From positions 41,695 through 105,694 of the forward strand of contig DWZP01000005.1 of NCBI GenBank assembly GCA_019117495.1: 64,000 nucleotides of DNA. Reading direction: 5' to 3'. Source of the stretch: Fusicatenibacter_A intestinipullorum (GTDB taxonomy: Bacteria > Bacillota > Negativicutes > Acidaminococcales > Acidaminococcaceae). Below, piece by piece: positions 8,094-17,423 of this stretch (positions within the stretch are counted from its first letter, which is position 1; every line of letters starts with the position of its first letter). The notes beneath the pieces are model-generated. The model saw nothing but the letters and a program-made list of their open reading frames with translations. It was not told the origin of the DNA and did not search any database. Made by a program: the position numbers and the translations under genes.

Positions 8094-8945
8094 ATGAAAA
8101 TAACAGAACTTTTAAAAGATGATAAACCGTGTATTTCCTGCGAGCTTTTTCCGCCCAAAGCCGGGTCGGAACTGCAAAACGCTTTAAAGATAGTTGATAA
8201 AATTGCGGAAATAAAACCGCATTTTATGAGCGTTACTTACGGTGCAGGCGGTACTTCTGCCGGGCAGACGGTAGCTATCGCCAAAGCCGTGGAAGAACAT
8301 AATATTCCCGCGCTGGCGCATTTAACCTGCATTGACGCAACCGGCGACGGTATTGAAGGCATGCTGGGCAAATTCCGTGATAACGGCATCCAGAACGTGC
8401 TGGCACTGCGCGGAGACGCCGTTACCGACAAACCGCGCGAATTTATGCATGCCAGTGATTTAATGCGCAAAATTTCCGCGTCCGGCGATTTTTGCATTGG
8501 CGGTGCATGTTATCCGGAAGGGCACCCTGAAGCCGGTTCGCTTGATAAAGATATAGAAAATACCAAAAAGAAAATTGATGCAGGCTGTGAGTTTTTGGTA
8601 GCGCAGATGTGCTTTGACAACAATGTTATGTACAATTATATGTACAGGCTTTTGCGCAACGGCATTGATGTGCCGGTAGTTGCCGGTATTATGCCTGTAA
8701 CAAATGCCAAACAGATTAACCGCATCTGCGAACTGAGCGGAACCAAACTGCCGCCGCATTACCGTGCTATCGTTGAGCGTTTTGCCAATGACCCGCAGGC
8801 ATTAATGCAGGCCGGCATTGCTTATGCCCTGGGGCAGATTATTGACCTTATAGCCAACGGTTTTAAAAACATTCACGTTTATACCATGAACAAGCCGGAA
8901 GTCATCGGCGGCATTATGAAAAACCTGTCGGAGATAATTAAATGA
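8094..8945 (+). CDS. metF: 5,10-methylenetetrahydrofolate reductase
   Basis: A 283-residue flavoprotein TIM barrel reducing methylene-THF to methyl-THF, the methyl donor for MetH two genes downstream. The N-terminal CELFPPKAG contains the conserved catalytic Glu; SVTYGAGGTS and LALRGD are family motifs. ATG 8094 follows GAGGGGG with 6-base spacing, so the longer start at 8079 is rejected. It overlaps the next gene by four bases (ATGA). Confidence 0.95.
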   Translation: MKITELLKDDKPCISCELFPPKAGSELQNALKIVDKIAEIKPHFMSVTYGAGGTSAGQTVAIAKAVEEHNIPALAHLTCIDATGDGIEGMLGKFRDNGIQNVLALRGDAVTDKPREFMHASDLMRKISASGDFCIGGACYPEGHPEAGSLDKDIENTKKKIDAGCEFLVAQMCFDNNVMYNYMYRLLRNGIDVPVVAGIMPVTNAKQINRICELSGTKLPPHYRAIVERFANDPQALMQAGIAYALGQIIDLIANGFKNIHVYTMNKPEVIGGIMKNLSEIIK

Positions 8946-9571
8946 GATACGACAGGGATGAAGCAGTACGCTACATGGGCGCGCGCAAAGATGACAGGGA
9001 AGCGGCCGTTCTTGCCGATACTGCCTATTTAAAGCTGCGCAACGAGGTGCAGGCTCGGAGCGTGTACCGTGTATTGGACTGCAATGTTGATGAAGGCGGC
9101 GTACTGCTTGGCGGAGAGTATTTTAAAAGCGCCAAACTTGCCGCGCATATTAAAGGCTGCACAAGAGCCGTGCTTTTGGCAGCTACTCTTGGTGCCAAAG
9201 CAGATATAATGCTGCGCCGAATGGCTGTGGCAAACATAGCCGAAGGCGCTGCCGGGCAGGCCGTGTGTACGGCGCTTATTGAAACTTACTGCGATGAAAC
9301 GGAAGCAAAAATAAGCGCAGAATACGGCGGGCTGCTTTTTAAGCCTCGTTTTTCACCCGGTTATGCCGACTGGGCGCTGACGGATCAGCCGCGTCTTTTA
9401 AAAATGCTTGATGCGCAAAAACACATTGGGCTGACAGTGACGGAAGGCGGCATGCTGGCTCCGGTAAAATCGGTAACGGCAATTATCGGCATAACCAATG
9501 AATGTGAAAATAAAGCTTCAAACTGCAAAAACTGCGAAAACAATGCAAATTGTATATATAAAAAACTGTGA
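8942..9571 (+). CDS. MetH reactivation-domain-like protein
   Basis: A 209-residue protein resembling the SAM-binding reactivation domain that forms the C-terminus of long MetH enzymes; here it is a separate gene between metF and a MetH that lacks this domain. The segment KPRFSPGYADW near residue 136 corresponds to the RPAPGYP-type SAM-binding motif. The last 25 residues hold five cysteines (CENKASNCKNCENNANC), suggesting a metal or Fe-S site. Its likely job is reductive remethylation of oxidised cobalamin in MetH. Context strongly supports this, but activity is inferred. Confidence 0.85.
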   Translation: MRYDRDEAVRYMGARKDDREAAVLADTAYLKLRNEVQARSVYRVLDCNVDEGGVLLGGEYFKSAKLAAHIKGCTRAVLLAATLGAKADIMLRRMAVANIAEGAAGQAVCTALIETYCDETEAKISAEYGGLLFKPRFSPGYADWALTDQPRLLKMLDAQKHIGLTVTEGGMLAPVKSVTAIIGITNECENKASNCKNCENNANCIYKKL

Positions 9572-9579
9572 GGAACAAT

Positions 9580-11943
9580 ATGCTTTTTAAAGATTTACTT
9601 GGCAAAAAAACTTTATTTTTTGACGGCGCCATGGGCACTATGCTTCAGGCTGCCGGGCTTAAACCTGGCGAGCTGCCGGAACTGTGGAACTTCAGCCATG
9701 CCGGTGAAGTTGAAAAAATCCACACCGCTTATTTAAACGCCGGTGCGGATATTATAAAAACAAATACTTTTGGCGCAAACCGCCTCAAATTTGCGGGGAC
9801 GGAAATTAAAACCGCCGATGTAATTGAACAGGCAGTGGCAATAGCAAAAAAAGCCTGCGCCAAAAAGCCGGGCAGCTTTGTAGCGCTTGATATGGGGCCA
9901 ACAGGCAAACTGCTTGCGCCTTACGGCGATTTGCCGTTTGAAGAAGCCGTAAGCATTTATGCAGAAATTGTACAGGCAGGCGTAAAAGCCGGGGCTGATT
10001 TAATTTTAATTGAAACCATGAGCGATACCTACGAGCTGAAAGCCGCGCTTTTGGCAGCAAAAGAAAACAGCAGCCTGCCGGTAGTTGCAACAATGACGCT
10101 TGACGAAGGCGGCAAACTTTTAACCGGCGGAGATATTACAGCGGCGGCTGTTATGCTGGAAGGCCTTGGCGCTGATGCTATCGGCTTTAACTGCGGGCTC
10201 GGCCCTGCGCAGATGCAGAAATTTTTGCCTCAGCTGCTTGCGGCAACGCCGCTGCCTGCTGTGCTGAACCCTAATGCAGGGCTGCCCAAAGAAGTAAACG
10301 GCAAAACCGTTTTTGATGTTGACGCGGAAGAATTTGCGCAGCTGATGCACGAAATGGCGCAGGACGGCTGCCTTGCAATCATGGGCGGCTGCTGCGGTAC
10401 AACGCCTGCGCATATCGCTGCGCTTGTAAATAAATGCCGTAATGTAATTCCCGGGCAGCGCAGCTGCGATTTAACGGCGGTTGCCGCTTACGGCAGCGCA
10501 GTTGTTATCGGGCAAAAGCCGGTAATAATTGGCGAGCGCATTAACCCAACCGGCAAACCGCGCTTAAAACAGGCCATTTTAAACGGCGATTATGATTATA
10601 TTTGCCGCCTGGGGCTGGAACAGATTGACCACGGCGCCGGGATATTGGATGTTAACGTGGGCGTGCCCGGAATTGACGAAGCATCGGTAAGTGCGGAAGC
10701 AGTACAGCGCTTGCAGGAAATAACCAGTGTGCCTTTGCAGATTGATACATCCAACTATGAAGCTATGGCGCGCAGCCTGCGTTTGTATAACGGCAAACCG
10801 CTGCTGAATTCCGTATGCGGCAAAGAAGAAAGCCTTGAAAAAGTTTTGCCGCTTGTAAAAAAATACGGCGCTGCAGTTGTTGCGCTGACTCTGGATGACA
10901 GCGGCATACCGCAGACTGCGGAAGGGCGTATTGCCATTGCCGAAAAAATTATTGCGCGTGCGGCTGAATATGGCATTGAAAAGCGCAATATTATTGTAGA
11001 CCCGCTGGCGCTTACGATTAGTACCGGCAGCGATAATGCCAATATTGATTTGCAGGTGCTGAGTGAACTGAAAAAACGTGGCATAAAAACCGTTATGGGC
11101 GTATCTAATATTTCCTTTGGCCTGCCGGCGCGTGATGCCGTAAACAGCGCATTTTTTGTACTGGCAATGCAGGCAGGTTTAAGCTGCGCTATTATCAATC
11201 CGCAAAGCGAAGCCATGATGAATGCTTACTATGCTTTTGGCGCGCTCAGCGGTTTAGACGAAGGCTGCAAGGAATATGTAGCCATGTTTGCCGGTGCAGC
11301 CCAGGCAAAGCAGCAGCCGGTGCAGACTGCGGAATATACATTGTATGAAGCCATTGTTAAAGGCCTGCGTGAACAGAGCGAAAAAGCAGTAAAAGAACAG
11401 CTTGCCGGAAAGCAGCCGCTTGATATTATTAATGCCGAAATGATACCTGCGCTTGATTATGTTGGCAAAGGTTTTGAAGAACGCAGAATCTTTTTGCCGC
11501 AGCTTTTAATGAGTGCGGAAGCAGCCAAAGCGGCCTTCAACGTTATCCGTGATAAAATGGCAGCAGAAGGCGGCAGCCAGAGCAACGGCATAAAAGTAAT
11601 TCTGGCCACCGTTAAAGGCGATATTCACGACATTGGCAAAAATATTGTTAAAGTACTGTTTGAAAACTACGGCTATCAGGTTATTGACCTTGGCAAGGAT
11701 GTACCTCCTGAAAAAATTGCAGAAACTGCGGTGCAGAATAAAGTAAGCGTGGTTGGCCTTTCGGCGCTGATGACGACAACCGTCGGTGCTATGGAAGAAA
11801 CCATTAAAGCGCTGCGCGCGGCGGGCGATTTTAAAATTATCGTTGGCGGTGCAGTGCTAACGCAGGATTATGCCGACAGCATAGGTGCTGACTGTTATGC
11901 TCCCAATGCTGTCAGTGCGGTAAATTACGCTAATTCACTGTAA
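9580..11943 (+). CDS. metH: Cobalamin-dependent methionine synthase lacking the reactivation domain
   Basis: A 787-residue enzyme transferring methyl from methyl-THF to homocysteine. Domains in order: homocysteine/zinc barrel (about 1-290, with the Cys of NCGLGP near 205 and CC of GGCCGTTP near 270), pterin-binding barrel (about 315-570, IIGERINPTGK near 315), cobalamin cap (about 590-670), and B12 Rossmann domain with DIHDIGKNI near 681 providing the axial His. It stops there, so the reactivation domain must act in trans (8942-9571). ATG 9580 is chosen because GAGGA lies 5 bases upstream. Confidence 0.96.
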   Translation: MLFKDLLGKKTLFFDGAMGTMLQAAGLKPGELPELWNFSHAGEVEKIHTAYLNAGADIIKTNTFGANRLKFAGTEIKTADVIEQAVAIAKKACAKKPGSFVALDMGPTGKLLAPYGDLPFEEAVSIYAEIVQAGVKAGADLILIETMSDTYELKAALLAAKENSSLPVVATMTLDEGGKLLTGGDITAAAVMLEGLGADAIGFNCGLGPAQMQKFLPQLLAATPLPAVLNPNAGLPKEVNGKTVFDVDAEEFAQLMHEMAQDGCLAIMGGCCGTTPAHIAALVNKCRNVIPGQRSCDLTAVAAYGSAVVIGQKPVIIGERINPTGKPRLKQAILNGDYDYICRLGLEQIDHGAGILDVNVGVPGIDEASVSAEAVQRLQEITSVPLQIDTSNYEAMARSLRLYNGKPLLNSVCGKEESLEKVLPLVKKYGAAVVALTLDDSGIPQTAEGRIAIAEKIIARAAEYGIEKRNIIVDPLALTISTGSDNANIDLQVLSELKKRGIKTVMGVSNISFGLPARDAVNSAFFVLAMQAGLSCAIINPQSEAMMNAYYAFGALSGLDEGCKEYVAMFAGAAQAKQQPVQTAEYTLYEAIVKGLREQSEKAVKEQLAGKQPLDIINAEMIPALDYVGKGFEERRIFLPQLLMSAEAAKAAFNVIRDKMAAEGGSQSNGIKVILATVKGDIHDIGKNIVKVLFENYGYQVIDLGKDVPPEKIAETAVQNKVSVVGLSALMTTTVGAMEETIKALRAAGDFKIIVGGAVLTQDYADSIGADCYAPNAVSAVNYANSL

Positions 11944-11950
11944 TAAAATT

Positions 11951-11985
11951 AAAAGCGCAAACTGATTTATCGGTTTGCGCTTTTT
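11951..11985. terminator. Bidirectional terminator after metH
   Basis: AAAGCGCAAAC and its complement around a 10-base loop, followed by five T on the plus strand and preceded by an A-rich run that gives T on the minus strand. It serves metH and probably the convergent cyclase gene. Confidence 0.88.
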
Positions 11986-12044
11986 GCGTCTATATTATTC
12001 TTGTTTATGCAATTAATGCCCTGCAAATATATATAATTAAAATT

Positions 12045-12692
12045 TTATTCTTCAAACCAGGCGACGGCGCGGACAGGCGAACCGTCGCTGTTTGCTATTT
12101 TCAGAGGAAAACAGCTGAACCAAAATAAATCGCTGCCGCATAAATCTAAATTTTTAAGGTTTTCAATATTTACAATCTGTTCGTTTTTAAACAATTTTTT
12201 ATGCAGAGTTAAATTTTTGTCATCAATAGGGTCAATGCCCATTACATCAAAACCAATGCCTTTGTAGTTGCCTTCCAAAATAAAGTTAATGGCTTCATCA
12301 TTCAGGCAGGGATACTGCCCCAAATAGGTTTCAGTGCCCCAATATTTATCCCAGCCAAGGTTGAACAGCAAAAAATCTGCGGCTTTTGCTTTAGCGCCGT
12401 AAGCCGTTATATGCTGCAAGGTAATGTGGCCGCCGGGTTTTATGCTGCGGCAGTCTATTACCCGCGCTTTGCCGATAAATCGTTCCGGCGGCAGGCTGTC
12501 AAGCGTTGCTTTGCCGCTGTAAATATGCGCAGGCGGGTCGATATGGGTGCCGGTATGTGTCGTTATTTTTAAAAGAGTTTCCCTGAACCCGTTTTCATCA
12601 TAAGTATTAATTGTAGTTAGTTTTGGCTGTTCGGTACCGGGAAATACAGGCATATTTTCTGTAATGGTATGTGTTAAATCAATTACTTTCAT
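12045..12692 (-). CDS. Cyclase family metal-dependent hydrolase (kynurenine formamidase-like)
   Basis: A 215-residue member of the cyclase superfamily. It starts KVIDLTHTITENMPVFPG and carries the metal-binding signature HTGTHIDPPAH near residue 47, the pattern of manganese/zinc hydrolases such as kynurenine formamidase and isatin hydrolase. GFDVMGID and the closing WFSCFPLKI are also typical. The substrate cannot be read from sequence; no tryptophan-degradation genes are nearby. No signal peptide is visible. The DUF2695 gene lies upstream on the same strand, 44 bp away. Confidence 0.88.
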   Translation of the reverse strand: MKVIDLTHTITENMPVFPGTEQPKLTTINTYDENGFRETLLKITTHTGTHIDPPAHIYSGKATLDSLPPERFIGKARVIDCRSIKPGGHITLQHITAYGAKAKAADFLLFNLGWDKYWGTETYLGQYPCLNDEAINFILEGNYKGIGFDVMGIDPIDDKNLTLHKKLFKNEQIVNIENLKNLDLCGSDLFWFSCFPLKIANSDGSPVRAVAWFEE

Positions 12693-12736
12693 AGTTTTGG
12701 CATCCTCTACTAAAATTTTATTATAGCCGCTTAAGT

Positions 12737-13027
12737 TTAGTCTAAATCATATTCCTCATAACAGTTCATTAATACTTCGCAATCGCAATAGCCGCCCATT
12801 GTGCGCATTTCTGCAAGCACGCCTTCAAATTTTTCCTCAGGAATGTTATTTTGCAGCCATTGTTTTGTAAAACGCAAAGTGTTATCACAGGGAGTGTTTT
12901 CTAAAATTTGGTCCAGATAATCTAACAGTTTTTCTGCTTCAGCTTTAGTAAGTATATAATCCCTGTGTTGGGTTTCTTTCCAGTTTTTTAGCATGGTTTT
13001 CTTTTCTTCTTTTGATAATTTGGGCAT
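12737..13027 (-). CDS. DUF2695-like small protein
   Basis: A 96-residue hydrophilic protein: basic N-terminus (PKLSKEEKKTMLKNW), an acidic helical centre and a cysteine-containing end, GGYCDCEVLMNCYEEYD, which matches my memory of the DUF2695 family. Function is unknown. The start at 13027 is chosen because AGGAGA precedes it by 9 bases. It may be co-transcribed with the downstream cyclase gene. Confidence 0.7.
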   Translation of the reverse strand: MPKLSKEEKKTMLKNWKETQHRDYILTKAEAEKLLDYLDQILENTPCDNTLRFTKQWLQNNIPEEKFEGVLAEMRTMGGYCDCEVLMNCYEEYDLD

Positions 13028-13423
13028 GATAGCTGTTCTCCTCAAGCTGCTGTTTTTTATTAAAGTATAACATATATAGTTATGTTTTTTACCCGAAACT
13101 GTAAAAAATTATACTTAATTTGGATTGTATTCGTGTATACATAAAAATTTTTTAGAAAATTCTTTCAAGTAGTGTCTTTTAACAGTGGACGTGTCCAAAA
13201 GGACTTTTCTTTAAAGTACATCTTATAAAAACAAAAATAAAAGAAATTAGAAAATATCCACGGCGCTGCCGCAACAAATTTACAAAAAATGTCAAAACAA
13301 AAACAAAATACTGTTAAAATTTACGGCAACTTTACAATCTTGTCACAAGTGAACTTTGGTGTTATAATTTTACACAAGTTAGTTACAAAACTGTAAAAGC
13401 AGTAAAGAAAGGGTAGATGCAAA
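13028..13423. other. 396-bp AT-rich intergenic region between divergent genes
   Basis: Holds the promoter region of the minus-strand DUF2695 gene, the livJ promoter (13340-13368) and A/T-rich DNA. No open frame with a ribosome site, tRNA or convincing riboswitch was seen. A CodY-like 15-mer at 13147-13161 is discussed among the rejected items. Confidence 0.7.
13340..13368 (+). promoter_or_regulatory. Promoter of the liv operon
   Basis: TTGTCA at 13340-13345 and TATAAT at 13363-13368 with a 17 bp spacer, about 55 bases before the GTG start of livJ. Confidence 0.85.
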
Positions 13424-14581
13424 GTGAAATTCAAGAAATTATTATCCGTTATGGCTGTTTCGGCTTTGGCTATGGGCCTGTTTACCGGCTGCGGCGGCGA
13501 AGAAAAAGCTGCTGACCAGAATGTAGTAAAGGTTGGCGTATTTTTACCGCTGACAGGCGATAATGCCGCCGGCGGCGAACTGGAACTGCGCGGCATTAAA
13601 CTGGCAAATCAACTGCATCCCGAAGTTTTGGGCAAAAAAGTTGAACTGGTTGTAGCTGACAACAAATCCGATAAAGCAGAAGCTGCATCCGTTGCGGCAC
13701 GCCTTATTGAAAAGGATAAAGTAAGCGTGCTGGTTGGTTCTTACGGTTCTTCCCTTTCTATGGCTGCCGGCAATATAGTTAAAGAAAACAAAGTTCCTGC
13801 TGTTGGCACAAGCTGCACCAACCCGCAGGTAACCGCAAACAACGATTATTACTTCCGTGCATGCTTTATCGACCCGTTCCAGGGCAAGGTAATGGCAGAA
13901 TATGCACACCAGAACGGCTTTAAGAAAGTTGCCATTGTACAGGAAGTTTCCAATGACTACTCTGTAGGCCTGGCAAAATTCTTCCGCGAAGAGTTTGTTA
14001 AACTGACCGGCGACGAAAACAGCATTGTTGATGTTGCCAACTATCAGACCGGCGATAAAGACTTTACCGCTATTTTAACCAACATTAAAGCTCTGAACCC
14101 GGACGCAGTATTTGCACCCGGCAACTTCACCGAATCTGCACTTTTGGTTAAACAGGCACGCCAGCTTGGCATTGACGCACAGTTCATGGGCGGCGATACC
14201 TGGGAAACTCAGGAATTTATTGATGTAGGCGGCAAAGATGTTGAAGGTGTAGCACTTTCCACCGCATTTGACCGCGAAAAAGCAAGCACCGAAGAAGCTA
14301 AGAAATTCCTTGATGCTTACACTAAAGAATACAACGGTGAACCTTCCGCTTTAACCGCAATGGCTTACGATGCTTACCTGATTGCCGTAAGCGGCATTGA
14401 AAAAGCAGGTACTGCAACCGATACCGTTAAAATCCGCGATGCGATTGCCGCAACCAAAGACCTTGAATGTGTAACCGGCATGACCACGCTTGATGAAAAC
14501 GGCGACCCGATTAAAGGCGTTGTTATTAAAACCGTTAAAGACGGCAAATTTACCTTTAAAGATTACGTAGAAGCTAAGTGA
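13424..14581 (+). CDS. livJ: Branched-chain amino acid ABC transporter, substrate-binding lipoprotein
   Basis: A 385-residue type I periplasmic-binding protein that delivers branched-chain amino acids to LivHMGF. GTG start after AAAGGG. The signal peptide KFKKLLSVMAVSALAMG ends in a lipobox (LFTGC), so Cys23 should be lipidated. Mature sequence starts with VKVGVFLPLTGDNAAGG, the LivJ signature, and includes VLVGSYGSSLSMAAGNIV. A strong hairpin follows the gene and probably raises LivJ over the permease subunits. Confidence 0.95.
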   Translation: MKFKKLLSVMAVSALAMGLFTGCGGEEKAADQNVVKVGVFLPLTGDNAAGGELELRGIKLANQLHPEVLGKKVELVVADNKSDKAEAASVAARLIEKDKVSVLVGSYGSSLSMAAGNIVKENKVPAVGTSCTNPQVTANNDYYFRACFIDPFQGKVMAEYAHQNGFKKVAIVQEVSNDYSVGLAKFFREEFVKLTGDENSIVDVANYQTGDKDFTAILTNIKALNPDAVFAPGNFTESALLVKQARQLGIDAQFMGGDTWETQEFIDVGGKDVEGVALSTAFDREKASTEEAKKFLDAYTKEYNGEPSALTAMAYDAYLIAVSGIEKAGTATDTVKIRDAIAATKDLECVTGMTTLDENGDPIKGVVIKTVKDGKFTFKDYVEAK

Positions 14582-14602
14582 TTTAAAATTTAAGTAAAAG
14601 GT

Positions 14603-14636
14603 GCTCCCTTCCTTTGAGGGAAGGGAGCAGTTTTTT
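14603..14636 (+). terminator. Attenuating terminator between livJ and livH
   Basis: A 10 bp perfect stem GCTCCCTTCC/GGAAGGGAGC around TTTGAG, then six T, within the operon. Partial termination here would make more binding protein than permease; a processing or stabilising role is an alternative. Confidence 0.88.
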
Positions 14637-14653
14637 GGTTATGAGGTGCCCTT

Positions 14654-15574
14654 ATGGAGTTTTTTGACGCTATTGCCAACATGTCGGCGCTGAGCTTTGC
14701 GCAGCACATGGTTAACGGAATATCGCTCGGCAGCCTGTACGCACTGATAGCAATAGGCTATACAATGGTATACGGCATTTTGCTGATGATTAACTTTGCC
14801 CATGGCGACATTGTAATGATGGCATGTTATTTTGCTTTTTTCGGAATTACGGCTTTTCATATTCCGTGGTATTTTACTTTTATTATAACAATTATTATGA
14901 CGGCGCTGCTTGGTGTGTTAATAGAGCGCAGTGCTTACCGCCCGCTCCGTGAAGCGCCTAAAAATTCTATTTTAATTTCCGCTATCGGCGCATCGTTTTT
15001 GCTGGAAAACCTTGCCAACTATCTTTTCAGCGGACGCCCGATGCGTTTTCCGGATGTGCCGCTCCTGTCGCAGAACATCAGCGTCGGCGGCATAGAAATT
15101 CAGGCAATCTGCCTTGTAATTCCTGTTGTAACTATTATCAGCCTTGTAGTGCTGCTGCACATTGTAAACCATACCAAAACCGGCATGGCCATGCGTGCGG
15201 TTTCCAAAGATTACGAAATTGCCAGAGTAATGGGCATTAATATTGATAATGTTATTTCCATTACCTTTATTATAGGTTCGGCGCTGGCAGCAATCGGCGC
15301 TATCATGTACGGCATCCGTTATCCCGGCATTACGCCGATGATGGGCGTTATGCCCGGTCTGAAATGCTTTATAGCGGCCGTTATCGGCGGCATAGGCAAT
15401 ATTAAGGGCGCGGTGCTCGGCGGCTTTATTCTGGGCCTTGGCGAAATTTTAATTGTCGCTTTCTTCCCGGATTTAAGCGGCTACCGCGATGCCTTTGCTT
15501 TTATTGTGCTTATTGTTATTCTGTTTTATAAACCTACTGGCCTTTTGGGCGAAAAAACAACGGAGAAGGTGTAA
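14654..15574 (+). CDS. livH: Branched-chain amino acid ABC transporter permease LivH
   Basis: A 306-residue integral membrane protein with about eight hydrophobic segments. It shows the LivH pattern near the N-terminus (NGISLGSLYALIAIGYTMVYG) and the cytoplasmic EAA-type loop near residues 180-200 (AMRAVSKDYEIARVMGI). It pairs with LivM to form the channel. It follows the hairpin after livJ and ends 2 bp before livM. Confidence 0.96.
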   Translation: MEFFDAIANMSALSFAQHMVNGISLGSLYALIAIGYTMVYGILLMINFAHGDIVMMACYFAFFGITAFHIPWYFTFIITIIMTALLGVLIERSAYRPLREAPKNSILISAIGASFLLENLANYLFSGRPMRFPDVPLLSQNISVGGIEIQAICLVIPVVTIISLVVLLHIVNHTKTGMAMRAVSKDYEIARVMGINIDNVISITFIIGSALAAIGAIMYGIRYPGITPMMGVMPGLKCFIAAVIGGIGNIKGAVLGGFILGLGEILIVAFFPDLSGYRDAFAFIVLIVILFYKPTGLLGEKTTEKV

Positions 15575-15576
15575 TT

Positions 15577-16644
15577 ATGACGAGAAAAAGAGATGCTTTG
15601 TTAACCATAGCCGGCATAATTGTCCTTTTCGGGCTTGCGTTTTTCGTACAGGAGGAAATGGACTCTTATATCCGCAGAATAGTTAATTTGTGCCTTGTTT
15701 ATGCCATTATCGGCCTTTCCATGAACTTAACTAACGGCTTTGTAGGGCAGTTTTCGTTGGGGCAGGCAGGTTTTATGGCCATTGGCGCTTACACGGTAGG
15801 TATTTTTACCGTTCCTGTGGAATTCAGGGAAAATGTTTTCTACGCCGTGCCGATGAATCCGCTTATTGCGGATATAGAACTGCCGCTGTGGGCTGCGCTG
15901 CTTTTGGGCGGCGTGCTTGCTGCGCTGTTTGCGTTTATGATTGGTACGCCGGTGCTGCGTTTGCGCGGCGACTACCTTGCCGTAACCACGCTCGGCTTTT
16001 CTGAAATAATCCGTATCTGGATTACCAACGCGCAGAGCATTACCAACGGCGCGCTGGGCATTAAGGATATTCCGCCGCTGAACGACGTGCGCTATATCTT
16101 CCTTGTAACGCTTATCAGCTTTGTATTTATTACGCTTTTGGTTAATTCCTCTTACGGCAGGGCTTTTAAAGCCATCCGCGAAGACGAAATTGCTGCCGAA
16201 GCAATGGGCATTAATTTGTTCTGGCATAAAAACCTTGCCTTTATGGTAAGTGCGTTTTTTGCCGGTATCGGCGGCGGTTTGTACGGTGCGCTTTTAGGCA
16301 CGGTTGACCCGAAAAACTTCCTCTTTACGCTTACTTATAACTTCTTGCTGATTATCGTGCTTGGCGGCATGGGCAGCATTACCGGCAGCGCAATTGGCGC
16401 CATTATCGTAACGGCAGGGCTGGAATACCTGCGCTTCTTCGATGAACCGCTGATGCTGTTCGGCATGGATATTCCGCTGTTCCGCCCGGGCTTCCGTATG
16501 GTTATCTTTTCCGTACTCTTAATGGTATGCGTACTTTTCTGGCGCCACGGCATTATGGGCACGCGGGAATTTTCCTGGCAGAAAGCCATCAATTTTGTAA
16601 AAAATCCTCTTGGCTTTATTAAGCGGAAAGGGGCTGCGCAATGA
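15577..16644 (+). CDS. livM: Branched-chain amino acid ABC transporter permease LivM
   Basis: A 355-residue permease with about nine hydrophobic segments. Family features are GLSMNLTNGFVGQFSLGQAGF near residues 46-66 and the coupling loop GRAFKAIREDEIAAEAMGI near 195. The C-terminus is basic and cytosolic. It overlaps livG by four bases (ATGA). Confidence 0.96.
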   Translation: MTRKRDALLTIAGIIVLFGLAFFVQEEMDSYIRRIVNLCLVYAIIGLSMNLTNGFVGQFSLGQAGFMAIGAYTVGIFTVPVEFRENVFYAVPMNPLIADIELPLWAALLLGGVLAALFAFMIGTPVLRLRGDYLAVTTLGFSEIIRIWITNAQSITNGALGIKDIPPLNDVRYIFLVTLISFVFITLLVNSSYGRAFKAIREDEIAAEAMGINLFWHKNLAFMVSAFFAGIGGGLYGALLGTVDPKNFLFTLTYNFLLIIVLGGMGSITGSAIGAIIVTAGLEYLRFFDEPLMLFGMDIPLFRPGFRMVIFSVLLMVCVLFWRHGIMGTREFSWQKAINFVKNPLGFIKRKGAAQ

Positions 16645-17423
16645 TTTTAAAAACCAATGATATTACCATGCAGTTCGGCGGCGTAACCGCTGTTTATAAA
16701 CTGAACATAGAAATTAATGACCATGAAATTATTGCTTTGATTGGCCCTAACGGTGCCGGCAAAACAACCGCCTTTAATATGATTACCGGCGTTTATACGC
16801 CTACCGAAGGCAAAGTTATTTACACCGATGCGCAGGGGCAGGATATTGATATTACCGGCCAGCGCCCGAGTGAAATTGCCAAACTTGGCATTGCCCGTAC
16901 TTTTCAGAATATAAGGCTTTTTAAAGATTTAACGGTTTATGAAAATGTGCTGATTGCAAACCATCTGCATTTAAAATCGGATTTTCTTTCGGCAACACTG
17001 CATTTGCCGTGGTACATGAAAGAAGCCAAACAAATGCACCGCAATACCGAAAAACTTTTGCAGGAAGTAGGCTTGTGGGATTTGCGCAACGAAAAGGCTT
17101 CCAGCCTGCCTTACGGCCAGCAGCGCCGCCTGGAAATTGTGCGCGCCCTGGCAACCAAGCCGCGCCTTTTATTGCTTGATGAACCTGCGGCCGGTATGAA
17201 CCCGAAAGAAACAGAAGAACTTACGGAATTTATCCGCCAGATTCATAAAGAATACAATTTAACAGTATTTATGATTGAACATCATATGGATTTGGTAATG
17301 GAAATTTCCGACCGTATTTATGTTTTAGAGTTCGGCATGACCATTGCCGAAGGCACGCCTGATGAAATTCAAAATAACCAGAGGGTTATAGATGCTTACC
17401 TGGGGGTGGATGAAGATGCTTAA
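16641..17423 (+). CDS. livG: Branched-chain amino acid ABC transporter ATPase LivG
   Basis: A 260-residue ABC ATPase: Walker A GPNGAGKTT near residue 36, signature LPYGQQRRLEIVRAL near 155, Walker B LLLLDEPAAGM near 177. The C-terminal YLGVDEDA extension is typical of LivG. It overlaps livF by 8 bases. Confidence 0.96.
   Translation: MILKTNDITMQFGGVTAVYKLNIEINDHEIIALIGPNGAGKTTAFNMITGVYTPTEGKVIYTDAQGQDIDITGQRPSEIAKLGIARTFQNIRLFKDLTVYENVLIANHLHLKSDFLSATLHLPWYMKEAKQMHRNTEKLLQEVGLWDLRNEKASSLPYGQQRRLEIVRALATKPRLLLLDEPAAGMNPKETEELTEFIRQIHKEYNLTVFMIEHHMDLVMEISDRIYVLEFGMTIAEGTPDEIQNNQRVIDAYLGVDEDA

Noticed and set aside
13147..13161. CodY-like 15-mer (13 of 15 matches to AATTTTCWGAAAATT) upstream of livJ
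   Set aside because: About 180 bp upstream of the livJ promoter in AT-rich DNA where such matches arise by chance; CodY presence cannot be judged from this window.
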